A DNA stretch of 64,000 bases from NCBI RefSeq assembly GCF_040183065.1, contig NC_091117.1, forward strand, positions 103,187,001 to 103,251,000, written 5' to 3'. The stretch is from Periplaneta americana (lineage: Eukaryota; Arthropoda; Insecta; Blattodea; Blattidae). Below, piece after piece: positions 1 through 10,384 of the stretch. The notes under the pieces are model-generated. The model did not search any database. It saw nothing but the letters and a program-made list of their open reading frames with translations, and was not told the origin of the DNA. The position numbers and the translations under genes were made by a program. How positions within the stretch are numbered: position 1 is the first letter of the stretch; each line of letters begins with the position of its first letter.

Positions 1-89
1 CCATATGTTAATTTTGTTCTGATATATGCAAGATAGAATCCGATCTCCACTGTCTGCTTGCTATAATTTTCAACAGGTTGTCTTTTCAT

Positions 90-946
90 ACACTATTGTA
101 CAATGTAATATATATGGTGTTTCCATAATAATTTTCCATCAAGTGTGATGCCAAGAAGTTTGGGATTTCTATTGAATGCTAATTGTTCATTATTTATGGT
201 TAAAGTTGGCTGATAGTTTTTTAAGAGTACCTTCATGTAAGAACTGTGTATTCTGTTTTCTTTGAAGAAATGGTGAGATTCCATTTTGAGACCCATTTAG
301 AAATTATATTTAAAGCCATTTGTAATCTACTTCTGGCAATTTCTGGAGTAAAGTGTGTGGACCAGATGGTGATGTCATCTGCATAAATACTAATTTTTAT
401 GTATTGAGTTATCATGCAACATGACATTGAACAGTGTTGGACTAAGAACAGAGCCCTGGAGAATTCCATTTTGTATTTTGTGGTTTAGATATTTTGTTGT
501 TTACACATGTTTTTTTATGTATCTTTCATTAAAAAAATTGTGGATGAATTTTAAGATTTTCCCTCTGATTCCTATCTTCATTAATTGTAACATTATGGAT
601 TTAAGAGGGATTCTGTCAAAGGCTACTTCCAAATCTAACATAACAGCGATTGTCGTTTCTTTATTCTTGAATCCAGAATATACACTTTCTGTGAAATATA
701 AAACTGCATCTATAGTGCTCTCTGATTGTCTAAAACCGAATTGATAATCATTAAGTAAATTCCAGAATCCATGTTAATCTTCTCTTGACTATTCGTTCAA
801 ATAATTTTGAAAGGCATGATATTAAGGATATGAGCCTGTATGAGCTTCATTGAGTTCTCCCTTTATTGGGTTTCAGAAGAGGAATAATTGTGGCTATTTT
901 CCAATCTGCAGGGTAATGTCCAGTTTCTCAGATTTTATTGAAGATG
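90..946 (-). pseudogene. Jockey-like non-LTR retrotransposon, reverse transcriptase 3' part
   Basis: Broken reverse transcriptase (RT) reading on the minus strand. Around 233-469 the catalytic box reads YADDITIW, followed at 93-296 by the conserved LGITLD-type thumb region. Upstream (900-420, minus) the palm motifs FRQSEST, DLEVAFD and the GSVLSPTLFN block are visible, with frameshifts. At 946 the gene is cut by a piggyBac element, and the same RT resumes at 4126. The two halves meet inside the coding region just before a block with GHYPADWK. The RT would copy its own RNA at a nicked target (target-primed reverse transcription). This copy is dead, with stops and shifts throughout. The clade is judged from motif style only; R1 or a related clade is possible. 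Confidence 0.75.
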
Positions 947-1387
947 TTAACCCTTCATGGACCAAGGGGGGGGGGGGGGGGTCATTTTGTGTCCACACAT
1001 TTTTAATTTGGCTATTAAAATTGCAATAACGTTATTTTGAAGTTCATATTCCATGATTGTGTCAGAAAAATTTCAAATTTTATGAATCTATAAGAAAAAA
1101 ATATATTTTCAAATGATCTGCCCTATTTATTTCATGAAAAGTCTATGTGGACACAAAATAACCCCCGCTTGGTCCAGCATGTAACTATTTTTTAATATAC
1201 TAAATTTTGAATCAACATTAATTATGGTGCTGTCATAACGTTTTAAATTTAAATATCGACAACAATGCTGTATACTACATAAGAACATGTTTCACTGTTA
1301 TTGGTAGCAGGAAACGCTTTTAGTAATTCAGTTGCTCTGGATCTGTGAGCAGTGTTAATTGTATGATAATATAAATATCTAGAAACT

Positions 1388-3046
1388 ATGAGTGATAAAG
1401 ACCTAAGTGTTGTTACTGAAGAGGAAGAGGAGGAAAATTATGATCAAAGTGGAGATGACAATGTAAGTGAAAATGAAGACACAGTGTATGATTTAGAAGA
1501 GATAAATGTAAGTGAAAGTGAAAGTGATACGACTGACGATTCGATTGATTATATTCACAACAGAAATACCAATGTAGTTACATATGTGGTGAAAAGTGGT
1601 AGGTGTATATACCCACTCCACTTCGCCCTGCTCGAAGAATCATTGCTAACCGAGACTATGACCAGCAGGTAGAGTAGACAATTTATATGAATCCTTTATG
1701 AAATCCATGGATGATGATATAGTCTCAAAAATTCTACAACACACAAATGAAGAGGGAAGAAGGAATAATATTGAGGAAACAAATATGACTGAATTTCTTG
1801 CGTTTCTGAGTATTCTGATATTGATAGGTGCCAATGCTTGGACTATCATAATTTCTGGTCTGGAGAACTTGGCAGATCAGCATATATTGCAGGAATGATC
1901 CGAAACAGATTCCGTGATCTTTTGAGGATAATCAGATTTTATGATAAAGGTACACGAGAAATTCGAAGACAAAGTGACAAATTTGCTCCTTTGCGTGAAA
2001 TATTCCATCTCCTAAATATAAATTTTTCTTAAATTCTATTGTGCTTACAAAAATACCACTATTGATGAAATGCTGTCCCTTTTTAGAGGAAATTGACCCT
2101 TCCAGGTTTTCATGAAAGATAAGCTGGGAAAGTATGGGATCCTGATAAGAATGCTTGCAGACTGTAAAGAAAGATATGTTCACAGAATGGAAGTGTACGC
2201 TGGTAAGCAGGAAGGCACAACTTCTGAATACAAAGGACCTAAAGAGACTGTGATAGGGCTTGTTGCTCCTATCAAAAATACAGGCCGAAAAGTAACAGAC
2301 TGTTACTTTACATCTGTTGATCTAGCGGAGGACCTCTACAGTGACTACAATCTGACTTTAGTTGAGACTATGCAAAATAAACGAAAGCACATTCCAAAAG
2401 AACTGAAGTCTGTAAAAGGAAGAGAACTATATTCCAGCATCTTCGCCTTTACTGATTCATCCTCTGGAAAACCACCTGTGACTTTGGTATCATATATACC
2501 AAAACCAAAGAAGGTCCTAATTATGCTATCATCTCAACATTGTGATGCTTGTTTCTGATGAAGGACCTAAGAAGAAATCTGACATTAATTTATTTTATAA
2601 TTCAACAAAAGGAGCAGTTGACACCATCGACCAAATGGCGAGAAAAATACAGTATAAAAAGGAGTACTGGACGATGGCTTCTCTCTGTATTCTACACTTT
2701 TGATAGATATTGCCTACATAAATGCATATGCATTGCACACCATGAACTTTCCTGAATGGAAAGTTCAACCTCAAGTTGAACAACGGCCTGAAGTCGTAAC
2801 TGGGCTCCAAAACAACATATTAGCAGCCATGGAAGCTGTCCTTGAGAGGAAACTTAGGAAAAGAAGTGAGACTCCAAAACATTCGACTGGAAAAGGAAGA
2901 TGTCCTGTATGCTGTGATGAGGCTCACACTAAGAACAGAAGAACAAATTGGCAAAAACCACCATTGTTTGTGTAGTATGTGAGCTGTTTGTGTGTGGTAG
3001 ATATAGCTATCAAGATATGTGTTACAGTTGTGTACGTGATGACTGA
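1388..3046 (+). pseudogene. piggyBac transposase (PGBD-like), frameshifted
   Basis: The coding remnant starts at the ATG at 1388 with an acidic N-terminus, as usual in this family. It continues through several frames. 1698-2032 covers the GRR...FLAFL and YHNFWSGELGRSAYIAGM blocks. About 2040-2110 holds TIDEMLSLFRG with the first catalytic Asp. 2112-2550 holds KYGI...MLADCKERYVHRMEVYAGK and FTSVDLAE with the second Asp. About 2590-2630 holds KGAVDTIDQM with the third Asp. The end (2880-3046) encodes a cysteine-rich tail (CPVC, then CVVC, C and CYSC in another frame), matching the family's C-terminal zinc domain. At least four frame changes and several stops make it nonfunctional. Confidence 0.85.
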
Positions 3047-3915
3047 ACAAGGTACAGACTACAACATACCAAAGTTTAGTCTTTTTGGGTGCTATGCATA
3101 GATATTTCGTTAGCGCCCACTACGAGCATGCTAAACTAGCCTCGGCTATCGACTGTTTACTTGTACAGGATTCATATTATATCGCTAACACTGGTTTATG
3201 AATATGGCCCTTTATCTTTTGTTTTATTTTCTTTTATTTGCTTCTTATATTTCAATAGAACTAATGTGATGGTGAGTGAAATGAGAAGGTAAACTTCGAT
3301 TTATTTTATTTCAGTAGTAGTAATAAGATGCTAAGTGAAATTAGCAGGTATACAATATTTTGTTTAAAAAAATGTGTTACAGTTCTGTACGTGATGATTG
3401 AACAGGTACACACCATAACATACCAAAAATGTTAGTATTTTTATCTTTTTGTTTTATTTTCTTATATTTCAATGGAACTAATGTGATGGTGAGTGAAATT
3501 AGAAGGTGAACTTCATAGAAAGAAATCACGCGCCGTGGTCTAAGGGATCCTGCCTAGGACTCGCATTACGGAATGCGCGCTGGTTCGAGTCCTCGTGAGG
3601 GAAGAAATTTTCTCATGAAATTTCGGCCAGTGTATGGAACTGGTGCCCACCCATCATCGTGATGCACATGGGGAGCTACGATAGGCAGCGAAAATCAGGT
3701 TTCTCAAACCAGCTATAACGGCTGGGGGAATCATCGTGCTAACCACACGATACCTCCATTCTGGTTCGATGATCGTTCACCTCTGCTTCGGCATGTGGAC
3801 GTGAGGCCAGCAACCGGCTGGTCGGTCTTGGCCCTTCATGGGCTATAGTGCCATGGATTTACTATTAAAATGCTGAGTGAAATTAAGAGGTGATGGCTAG
3901 AATATTTTGTTTAAA
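3020..3915. repeat. Tandem duplication at the piggyBac 3' end
   Basis: The stretch starting GTTACAGTTGTGTACGTGAT at 3020 recurs near 3375 (GTTACAGTTCTGTACGTGAT), and the following AT-rich sequence (GGTGAGTGAAAT, TTTGTTTTATTTTC) repeats in the same order. The unit is about 355 bp; the second unit is longer because a SINE is inserted in it. The unit includes the end of the transposase zinc-tail coding region. Confidence 0.75.
3540..3867 (+). mobile_element. tRNA-derived SINE, full-length-like
   Basis: The head resembles a tRNA: an A-box-like TGGTCTAAGGG near 3546 and a B-box GGTTCGAGTCC near 3590, i.e. an internal RNA polymerase III promoter. An unrelated body follows, ending in a conserved tail (CTTCGGCATGTGGACGTGAG ... 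GTGCCATGGATTT) and ACTATTA. The same tail recurs at 56764-56850. It sits inside the duplicated 3' part of the piggyBac element, so it is younger than that duplication. Mobilised in trans by a non-LTR element (family knowledge). Confidence 0.8.
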
Positions 3916-4563
3916 TTTTTTTTTTCATTTCAGTAAAAATAATTTCAATTGATCAATAAATAAACAAACCATTAATTAATTTGTATTAAAGAGATGTCAA
4001 ATAGAATTATAAAATTGATCTATGTGCATTATATTCACATTTGTGCCAATTATTCCTAGTGGATACTTTTTAACCCCCCTTGGTCCACCGCGTAACTAAA
4101 AAAAGCTTGGTCCAGCTAGGGTTAAGTATCTCATGTAGCAAGGATTCCGATGCATTCTGTAACATAGCATTATGAATCAGGTCATCTCCTGTTGCTGAAT
4201 TCTTAAGTTCTTCAATAGTAATCATTAATTCATCCTTGGTGATCATGCTGTCAGCTTGATGTTTGTGATTAAAAAGATGTAACATGTTGCATGATAGTTC
4301 TTGTTCTTCCTTTGTTATATATTTTGGCCATGACACTGTATTTCCTGACATTTTTAGCATAATGTTCGCATAATAGTTCAGCTTTCTCACGATCATCATC
4401 AATGATATTTTGTGCATTGTCTTGTAAATGAGGTATTGTTTTATAGAAATCTCCTTCAATGGCTTTAATTCGTTTCCACACTGTAGATGATGGAGTGTGT
4501 GAATTTATTGAATTTACAAATTGTTTCCAACTTGTCCTTTTGGCTTGTGTTACAAGTTTTATT

Positions 4564-4660
4564 AATTTTACTTTTAGAATAACTCTTCTCGGGTAAGAAC
4601 CCGAGAAGAGTTATTCTATATCAAATGCCGGGAAAGCCTCAAGTCATAAATTTTACTTTT
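4564..4660. repeat. 73-bp insertion with a perfect 20-bp hairpin and 12-bp direct duplication
   Basis: The 12-mer AATTTTACTTTT occurs at 4564-4575 and again at 4649-4660. Between them are 73 bp absent from the surrounding retroelement reading. The first 43 bp plus the adjoining T form a perfect palindrome: arms 4575-4594 and 4599-4618 (arm TAGAATAACTCTTCTCGGGT), loop AAGA. A 30-base tail follows (ATATCAAATGCCGGGAAAGC ...). The duplication indicates insertion by a mobile process. I cannot name the family. Confidence 0.8.
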
Positions 4661-4953
4661 GTTTTGTTGTTTTGTTGTACTTTGAACGAGCTTCATGTGT
4701 TTTATGTTTTAGCCATTTTTTATGGGAAGCAATTTTTTCTTTCCTTGCTCTAGTTACATCTTCATTCCACCACATGTTCATAGGTTTATTAGGTTTTTGT
4801 TTTATTATGGGTATGCTGTGTTTCACTGCTTCTGTAATGACTTTAGTGGTGATTTTGATGTCTTCTTTTTCGCAAGTATTTCCTGAAGGTGATACTCTTG
4901 ATATACTTTGGTCTACTTGTTTTTTGAAAAGTTCCCAATCTGCCACCTTAATT

Positions 4954-5470
4954 TTATGGTAAACTCAGTAATGAGTGTGTTCCTTGTTTAACTGCTATTG
5001 TTGTATATATCGGGAAATGATCACTTAATAAATCAATTGAAAATTTCCAATTAGTAATTTTATTTTAGAGGACTGGGAAGCATAGTGTGAGGTCTATTGA
5101 ACTGGTAGAACCTGTACTTGCACATTGAAATGTTGGTTATGACCTTACCATATTGATTGGATGGTCCTTCATTCCAGGTAGCATATTTATGGTAAACTCA
5201 GTAATGAGTGGGTTTCTTGTTTAACTGCTATTGTTGTATATTTCGGGAAATGACCACTTAATAAATCAATTGAAATTTTCCAATTAGTAATTTTATTTTA
5301 GAGGGCTGGGAAGCATAGTGTGAGGTCTATTGAACTGGTAGAACCTGTACTTGCACATTGAAATGTTGGTTGTTAGGAATTCAAAAGTATTAGGTTGTTA
5401 TGCAAAATCCATTCATGTGTGACCTTAACATATTGATTGGATGGTCCTTCATTCCAGGTAGCATGTTTAC
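4954..5470. repeat. Tandem duplication inside the endonuclease region
   Basis: The stretch starting TTATGGTAAACTCAGTAATG near 4954 starts again near 5188. The two copies (4954-5187 and 5188-about 5470) are nearly identical, but the first lacks about 54 bp present in the second (around 5368-5425). This is a local duplication in an already inactive retroelement. Confidence 0.85.
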
Positions 5471-5950
5471 TATTGAAATCACCCAGAATCACAAAATACT
5501 TGCCGGATGGTAGACGTTGATCTAAATTATCAAGTGTTATAGAGTGTCCTGGAGGAATATAAATGTTAACAATAGTTATTACAAACTCATTTGTAATTCG
5601 GAGTTTGGTATTTACTGCCTAAGTGTGATCTATTATTTTACTTTCCGATTCTATTATGTAGATTGAATCATGAACCATGGTCAGAACTCCACCACCTCTA
5701 TTGTTTTTTCTGCTTAGGTTAATTAAGGTAAAATGTTTAAATTTGAATTTCTTGAGTGATTCTTCTTTGATTGAGGCTTCTTGAATGCATATTATAAATT
5801 GCCACTTTTAAGGAACTACAATTTAGTCTTCCACTTCTAAGAAATACTTTTGAATGGATTTGCAAATACACAGCCAATTTTAGCGAAACTCCGCACATAT
5901 TACAAACATATTTTGTGATCAATTTCTATCCAAGATATAGTCACACCATT

Positions 5951-6969
5951 GTTTCATTAGCAGCAGTGCATTGCAATTATTAATATGAATCGATATCTCA
6001 ATTAAAATTAAGCTGTAAAAATGTTGTGTGTTTGCATATGAAAATTGTACATTTCATTACAGTTCTTAAAAATATTATCTTATTATGATTTTATAAAAAT
6101 AATCATATTATGTGTTTGTGATAGTTCATTGTCCTTCATTTATATTAAGAGATTTTACTTTAGGTACTTCTGTTCACTTAAATCACAAGATTGTACATTA
6201 TTTAAGTTATATTCAGTTCATGTACGAGTATTTACACTTGAGCAGAATTAAGATTTTTACTCTCATAGAAAGCTGATTTTTGACAGACATTATTAGGAAA
6301 CCTCATCATTAAGAAAAGAACTGCTTTTAAAAATGGCAACAATAATAATTTATTAATAGCAGTTATTTTCTCAACTATAAAAGTCCTTCTGGAGAAAAAA
6401 ATACAACTAAAAATTTAGCACAACGTTATCTTCTCTTATTTTTCATGCAAACAGCAATTTGTAAGTTGTTCATTGAAATTATTTTTAAATATCACTATAA
6501 CCACCATCATTCTCATAATAGCCTCTGTTACTATCATTACCATGATCACTTTCATCTCATTCCTGTGTTCCTCTGTAATCTTGATATGCCATATTTCTTT
6601 TTTCCCCTCCTTTGACAAAGATTGGAAACATGGTATCATGAAATTGTCTTTCTTATGTACTCTTCTTATGAATTACACCTCATTAACAGTTTTGTTAGCC
6701 ATACAAATTGAGTGATTTTCTTCACTTGTGCAATAATTGGTGTATGGCAGTATATGTGCAATGTGTTGTTATCCATGTTTCATATGTCATATAGATGAAT
6801 CTATTAAATGCAAAGATACATTATTTTTGGGATTGATTGAATGATTGATTGATTGATCGATTGATTGGATCAATCAGAGTTGTAGAAAGAATAAACCCAT
6901 GCTCATCTAGTCATTCATACTGGCCCATTGTACATCCTCCAGAGTTTAATTTTAAAATGATGATGTGCA
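5951..6969. other. AT-rich noncoding stretch
   Basis: No coding similarity, tRNA-like box or inverted repeat recognised. A short degenerate (GATT)n tract lies at about 6832-6870. Small open frames here are low-complexity and not supported. Confidence 0.6.
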
Positions 6970-7265
6970 AGATGTTGCATCAATATGTTGTCATCATCGT
7001 CGTTTTTGGTCCAATGCCTAGTAGACACCTGACAATAAACCCATTCACCGTCTTGCAGTATTTTTGTGTGATGCCATCTTCTTGTAGCAATGCTATGCAT
7101 CTTTTGATGTGTTCCATGTTCATCTCTTTACACAATACACAGGCGGATATATGAGAAATTTCTATCCTGTGCAGGTGGCTTGCCAAACAATCATGACCTG
7201 TTACCAGTCTGAACATACTCGTAACAGCAGATTACGTGGTCCTTGGGGAATTATCTCGGTTTTTT
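6970..7265 (-). pseudogene. I-like retrotransposon 3' end (zinc-knuckle tail)
   Basis: Minus-strand frame with FRLVTGHDCLASHLHRIEI then CVLC...H...C, the C-terminal Cys/His tail that follows RNase H in the I-like elements of this window (compare 38439-38744 and 53607-53912). The block just upstream (IPQGPRNLLLRV) fits the same family's IPDLPRKSSVAAF. The 3' end near 6980 shows the same TAATGCC-like terminal sequence in degenerate form. Probably one element with 8035-8600, separated by later DNA. Confidence 0.65.
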
Positions 7266-7715
7266 TATCCTCAGAGGAGGGCCCTCAGGCAAGCACCACA
7301 GCCTTGGGCTTATTGTGCAACCTCCTTATGTTAGAATGATTGTTGAAGTCTATTAATGATCTCTCTTCAACCTCATGCAGTGTCATCATGTCGATTCAGC
7401 CACAGCATCCAGTCCTGACTGAGACCTGATCCTACACCTTCCTGTGATATTATTCTGCAGCCTCCTCAATCAATGGCATCTGTTCGCAATTCATGTGCCT
7501 GAATCTTTGCATCCTTAACCAGAAGAACATGTCGCAGTCGATTCTACGACTCATCAAGAGCCATCTATCCGAGGGAGCTACACTACCCCAGTCGCCCACA
7601 GTCTGCTTACAAGCCCCGTGGCTCCTTTGGATATGTGCAGGTCCCGCAGACAGATGCTGCCTATAGGCAAATTCTAGAACCACATCTGCCATGTCCTCCT
7701 GGTTAACCTGTAATT

Positions 7716-7928
7716 TGTAACTATTAAGATGATTAATGAAATGATACTAATGAAGAGGAAATGAGTCCGAGGCCCAAAGCTGAAAGTTACCCAGCAATTC
7801 TGCTTCTAGTTGTTGAGGGAAAAAACCTCAGAAAAAACCCCAACCAGGTAACTTGTCCCAACCAGGATTTGAACCTGGGCCTGCTCGTTTGACAGCCAAG
7901 AAGGCTGACTATTACTCCACAGGGGTGG
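7716..7928 (-). mobile_element. tRNA-derived SINE, second family
   Basis: On the minus strand a tRNA-like head ends in the B-box GGTTCAAATCC (7865-7875 complement). A body follows (TTACCTGGTTGGGGTTTTTT, then ACTTTCAGCTTTGGGCCTCG and GACTCATTTCC). I recognise this body as a SINE type common in cockroach and termite DNA; the family name is not asserted. It lies between two parts of an I-like element. Confidence 0.7.
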
Positions 7929-8034
7929 ATTTATCTCGGGGTTAGTAAAATTCTCCAGGTTTTTATCTTTTACTCCACCCAAATTTGGTTGTTTTTGGAT
8001 GGATCTGAATTTACTTTTGATAAGTTGTTTTACA

Positions 8035-8600
8035 GAATAAAATGGAAGTCCCTTATTAGATGGTTGTAAAACTTCGTGCCCTTTTGGCTAAACAGTCTGC
8101 TGTTTTATTTACCTTTGCATCATAATGAGAAGGAATCAACTGTAAACAAATTTTTTTCTGTAGTTTAGTTAGGGTATATATCGTTTTCTTATAATCCTGA
8201 ATTTTAGCTCCTTATGTAGACTGTCGTGAAATTATAACTTGTATTGCTGCCCTTGAAACTGATAATATGACATCATTTCGAATTTATTTTATCTGTATAA
8301 GAGGTTTTGCAAAGATATGTTAATAGCAGTAACTTTTTCTTCAAAATTCGTTCTATATTCTCCTACAAAATGGTAAAATGAAAAGAGATGACATGTTCCT
8401 CTAGCTCCTGCTCTTTGTGGTTGTGAATGAAGTTGCTTCTATATTGACAGTAATATTAAATTGTTCCCATTTTTAAGCTTCACGGTATATTACGTTCTTC
8501 ATCATTTGTCAGTATTGCAATAAATTGTTCTTCTATCCATTCTAAATATTGATTTGTTCCATTCAAGTCGATGTGCACATGCTCATGAAGGTTGCAAATT
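8035..8600 (-). pseudogene. I-like retrotransposon RNase H fragment, highly decayed
   Basis: Translation of the minus strand gives, with stops, SLFILPFC...NEF, then VILSVSRAAIQVIISRQST, then LQKKICLQLIPSHYDAK and KTADCLAKRA. This order matches the RNase H domain of the I-like elements elsewhere here (LSDSKAA, then LQWIPAHCG, then ADFLAKKG). The catalytic Asp of LSDS is Val-Ser here, so it is dead. It removes the RNA strand during reverse transcription in active relatives. Confidence 0.6.
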
Positions 8601-8739
8601 GTCAGTCTTTTTCTTCAATGTGCTATCTTAAAAATTTAACATTGTGTAAAATTATCTTAAGGTGGTGTTAGTGCCTAGAAATACTTTTGTATGTCACCAG
8701 CTTTTATTTTTACAGCAGTAGTCTTTCTCTTCCCTTCTT

Positions 8740-8801
8740 TTTTTTCTTCTTCTTCCTCCTCCTCCTCCTCCTCCTCCTCCTCCTCCTCTTCCTCTTCGTC
8801 G

Positions 8802-8849
<48 letters not shown>
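8740..8849. repeat. Compound microsatellite (TTC)n(TCC)n(TCA)n
   Basis: A run of CTT/TCC triplets passes through a short TCG part into about 12 TCA triplets. Pyrimidine-rich on the + strand and 136 bp upstream of a TRRAP acceptor. It generates a spurious poly-Ser frame. Confidence 0.95.
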
Positions 8850-8985
8850 GTTAGTGGACCAATTTTATGTTACTTCTGTAACAAAATTAATTATTTTTGG
8901 ACAACCAGGGACAGGTAATAGCAAGAAAGGGTGAATTAAAATTACTATGTTGTATTTTAAATGGTGAAACAATCAATGATTTCAG

Positions 8986-9109
8986 GTGATTGACCCAGAG
9001 AACCCATTTGGCAGCTCGGACTCTGTGCGGATCCTGTTACTGCAATTCTCGTGTCTGCTAGTGGAGCAAGCCTCACCCCACATCCATGATGCAGCGAACA
9101 AACGTCAGG
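8986..9109 (+). CDS. Trrap: TRRAP/Nipped-A (Tra1) internal exon 1 of 4 in this window
   Basis: Exon of the SAGA/TIP60 scaffold pseudokinase TRRAP (Nipped-A in flies), which recruits histone acetyltransferase complexes to activators in the nucleus. The acceptor is TTTCAG ending at 8985 and the donor is GTACCA from 9110. The exon is 124 nt: 41 codons plus one base, beginning VIDPENPFGSSDSVRILLLQ and ending HIHDAANKRQ. The final G is completed by GC of the next exon to give Gly, and the reading continues into GNKLRRL as in animal TRRAP. The reading lies in the HEAT-repeat superhelix (family knowledge), with no catalytic residues expected. The 5' exons are outside the window or not recognised. 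Conservation, splice sites and phase make this secure. Confidence 0.93.
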
Positions 9110-9132
9110 GTACCAAGCTACCATATAACTTC

Positions 9133-9204
9133 ATAGCCTTATAGCATGCAGAACATTGTGTACATTGCTGTTCTTGGGCTGGGTTCAAATCCCAGACTCT
9201 CTGT
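9133..9204 (+). other. tRNA-like remnant (B-box and T-arm)
   Basis: CTGGG-TTCAAAT-CCCAG near 9179-9195 is a perfect T-arm stem and loop containing the B-box GGTTCAAATCC. The upstream part is only weakly tRNA-like. Probably a SINE head or decayed tRNA pseudogene, 24 bp after a TRRAP donor. Confidence 0.45.
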
Positions 9205-9626
9205 GGTGAAACATTAAAATAAATATTATGTATACACACAGAATAATAATTTCTGTATTTATCTTGTTTGGTCATACAGCTATCAAGATACGAGTTGAGA
9301 CATTATGACCTTTTGATAATAAAGCATTGAACATAAAATTAAAAAAAATGGGAATGCTGGATTAGAAACTAATGATTAATTGGTTACTATTTTAGAATAA
9401 TATAATTTGAATTTTGGCGAATTTTTCATCTATTTTTACAGTGTTATTAAGTCCATAACAACTGTCTTCTTCCTCTTCTAATTATTGATCTCATCCATAA
9501 CAATATTTTTTTATAGTTTCTGTATTTTATTCAATAGTTTATTTTCTGTTCAAAATTAATTGTGAGTGCCTCTTTAATTTTTTGTTCAGAGTTTATTGTA
9601 ATTGTCAGTTTTCTTATTATTGTGTA

Positions 9627-10378
9627 ATTGAAGACCCATCCTTCCGAAGGGACTAAGTGCCAATTTTTCGAATTCCATTTTATTCAATCTCAAGAGCACC
9701 ATACACTTTAAGACTTACTTGGAGGTAAGTCCATGCAAACCTAAATCACATGCAACTCTCCTCGTGTATGGGCGAAAATTATCGAGGCTTTTGGCCTAAG
9801 TCTTCAAACTTCTAGGACTGCTTGAAATTTTCCGACTGTTGTGCTCTTCAAATTAAGCAGCAGAAAAAGTAAGCATAGAAAGAAATGATATTGCGAGCAT
9901 CTGGTCGAAATTTCATTGTTACGTTTTACAGTTGTCTGTAGGAAAATGGCGGCAAGCTGTGAAAGTTCACATTTAAGGAACTGTTCTCATGCATTTCTTT
10001 TACAATTTATAGAAATGTCTAAATATTTTCCATGAAAATTCAAGTAAGTTTTAATAACACTTATAACAGCGACACTATAGATACATTATTTTAAAATGGC
10101 ACTTGGGAATAACTTAGAAATGAATGGAGAACCATGGAGGAATAGTATGTATTTCTCGAGTGATCACATTTCTCCATGGGAAATAACTTCAATGACCTCT
10201 TATGTCTTCTTGGTAAACTATATAAGTCTAGGAGGTAAGTCTGAGCATGTATGGGCAATCATCCAATTCAGACATACCTCCCACAGATAAGTTTGTACCA
10301 AGAGGAGTGTGTTTTTCATCAGTATCTCAGAAACTAGTTTCTGGTGCTTAGCCCCTTTGGAAAGATGGGGCCTTCAAT
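9627..10378. mobile_element. Nonautonomous DNA element with about 36-bp terminal inverted repeats
   Basis: The left end reads ATTGAAGACCCATCCTTCCG, and the right end, complemented, reads ATTGAAGGCCCCATCTTTCC. Similarity continues to GACTAAGTGCCA / GGCTAAGCACCAG. The interior (752 bp in total) contains no recognisable transposase; the open frame at 10096-10290 is not similar to anything I know. Superfamily undetermined, as flanking duplications are not clear. Confidence 0.65.
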
Positions 10379-10384
10379 TTTTTT

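Larger units (their letters stand above)
951..4121 (+). mobile_element. piggyBac-type DNA transposon with TTAA target duplication
   Basis: The element is flanked by TTAA at 947-950 and 4122-4125, the hallmark target site of piggyBac. Its ends are imperfect inverted repeats: CCCTTCATGGACCAAGG on the left and CCCTAGCTGGACCAAGC on the right (reverse complement). The GGACCAAG motif recurs inverted near 1165 and again near 4079, so each end carries two copies, like subterminal transposase-binding repeats. Length is 3171 bp, enlarged by a tandem duplication and a SINE. It sits inside the coding region of a Jockey-like RT, so it is younger than that element. Confidence 0.88.
4126..5950 (-). pseudogene. 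Jockey-like retrotransposon, endonuclease and RT N-terminal part
   Basis: Continuation of the RT at 90-946, on the other side of the piggyBac insertion. From the 5' end on the minus strand it holds an endonuclease of the exonuclease-endonuclease-phosphatase fold: the IYIPPG block near 5545, then VILGDFNSKHATWN near 5470-5515. A linker near 4780-4950 has NMWWNEDVTRARKEK. The RT thumb-to-fingers block lies at 4130-4480 (EELKNSATGDDLIHNAML). The endonuclease would nick the target DNA for priming. Frames are broken by a tandem duplication (4954-5470), a 73-bp hairpin insertion (4576-4648) and stops. The 5' end is uncertain, around 5830-5950. Confidence 0.75.

Noticed and set aside
7450..7692. 80-codon minus-strand frame
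   Set aside because: Looked for continuity with the I-like tail at 6970-7265, but no matching motif was found.
8691..8918. 75-codon frame rich in Ser
   Set aside because: It is only the translation of the TTC/TCC/TCA microsatellite.
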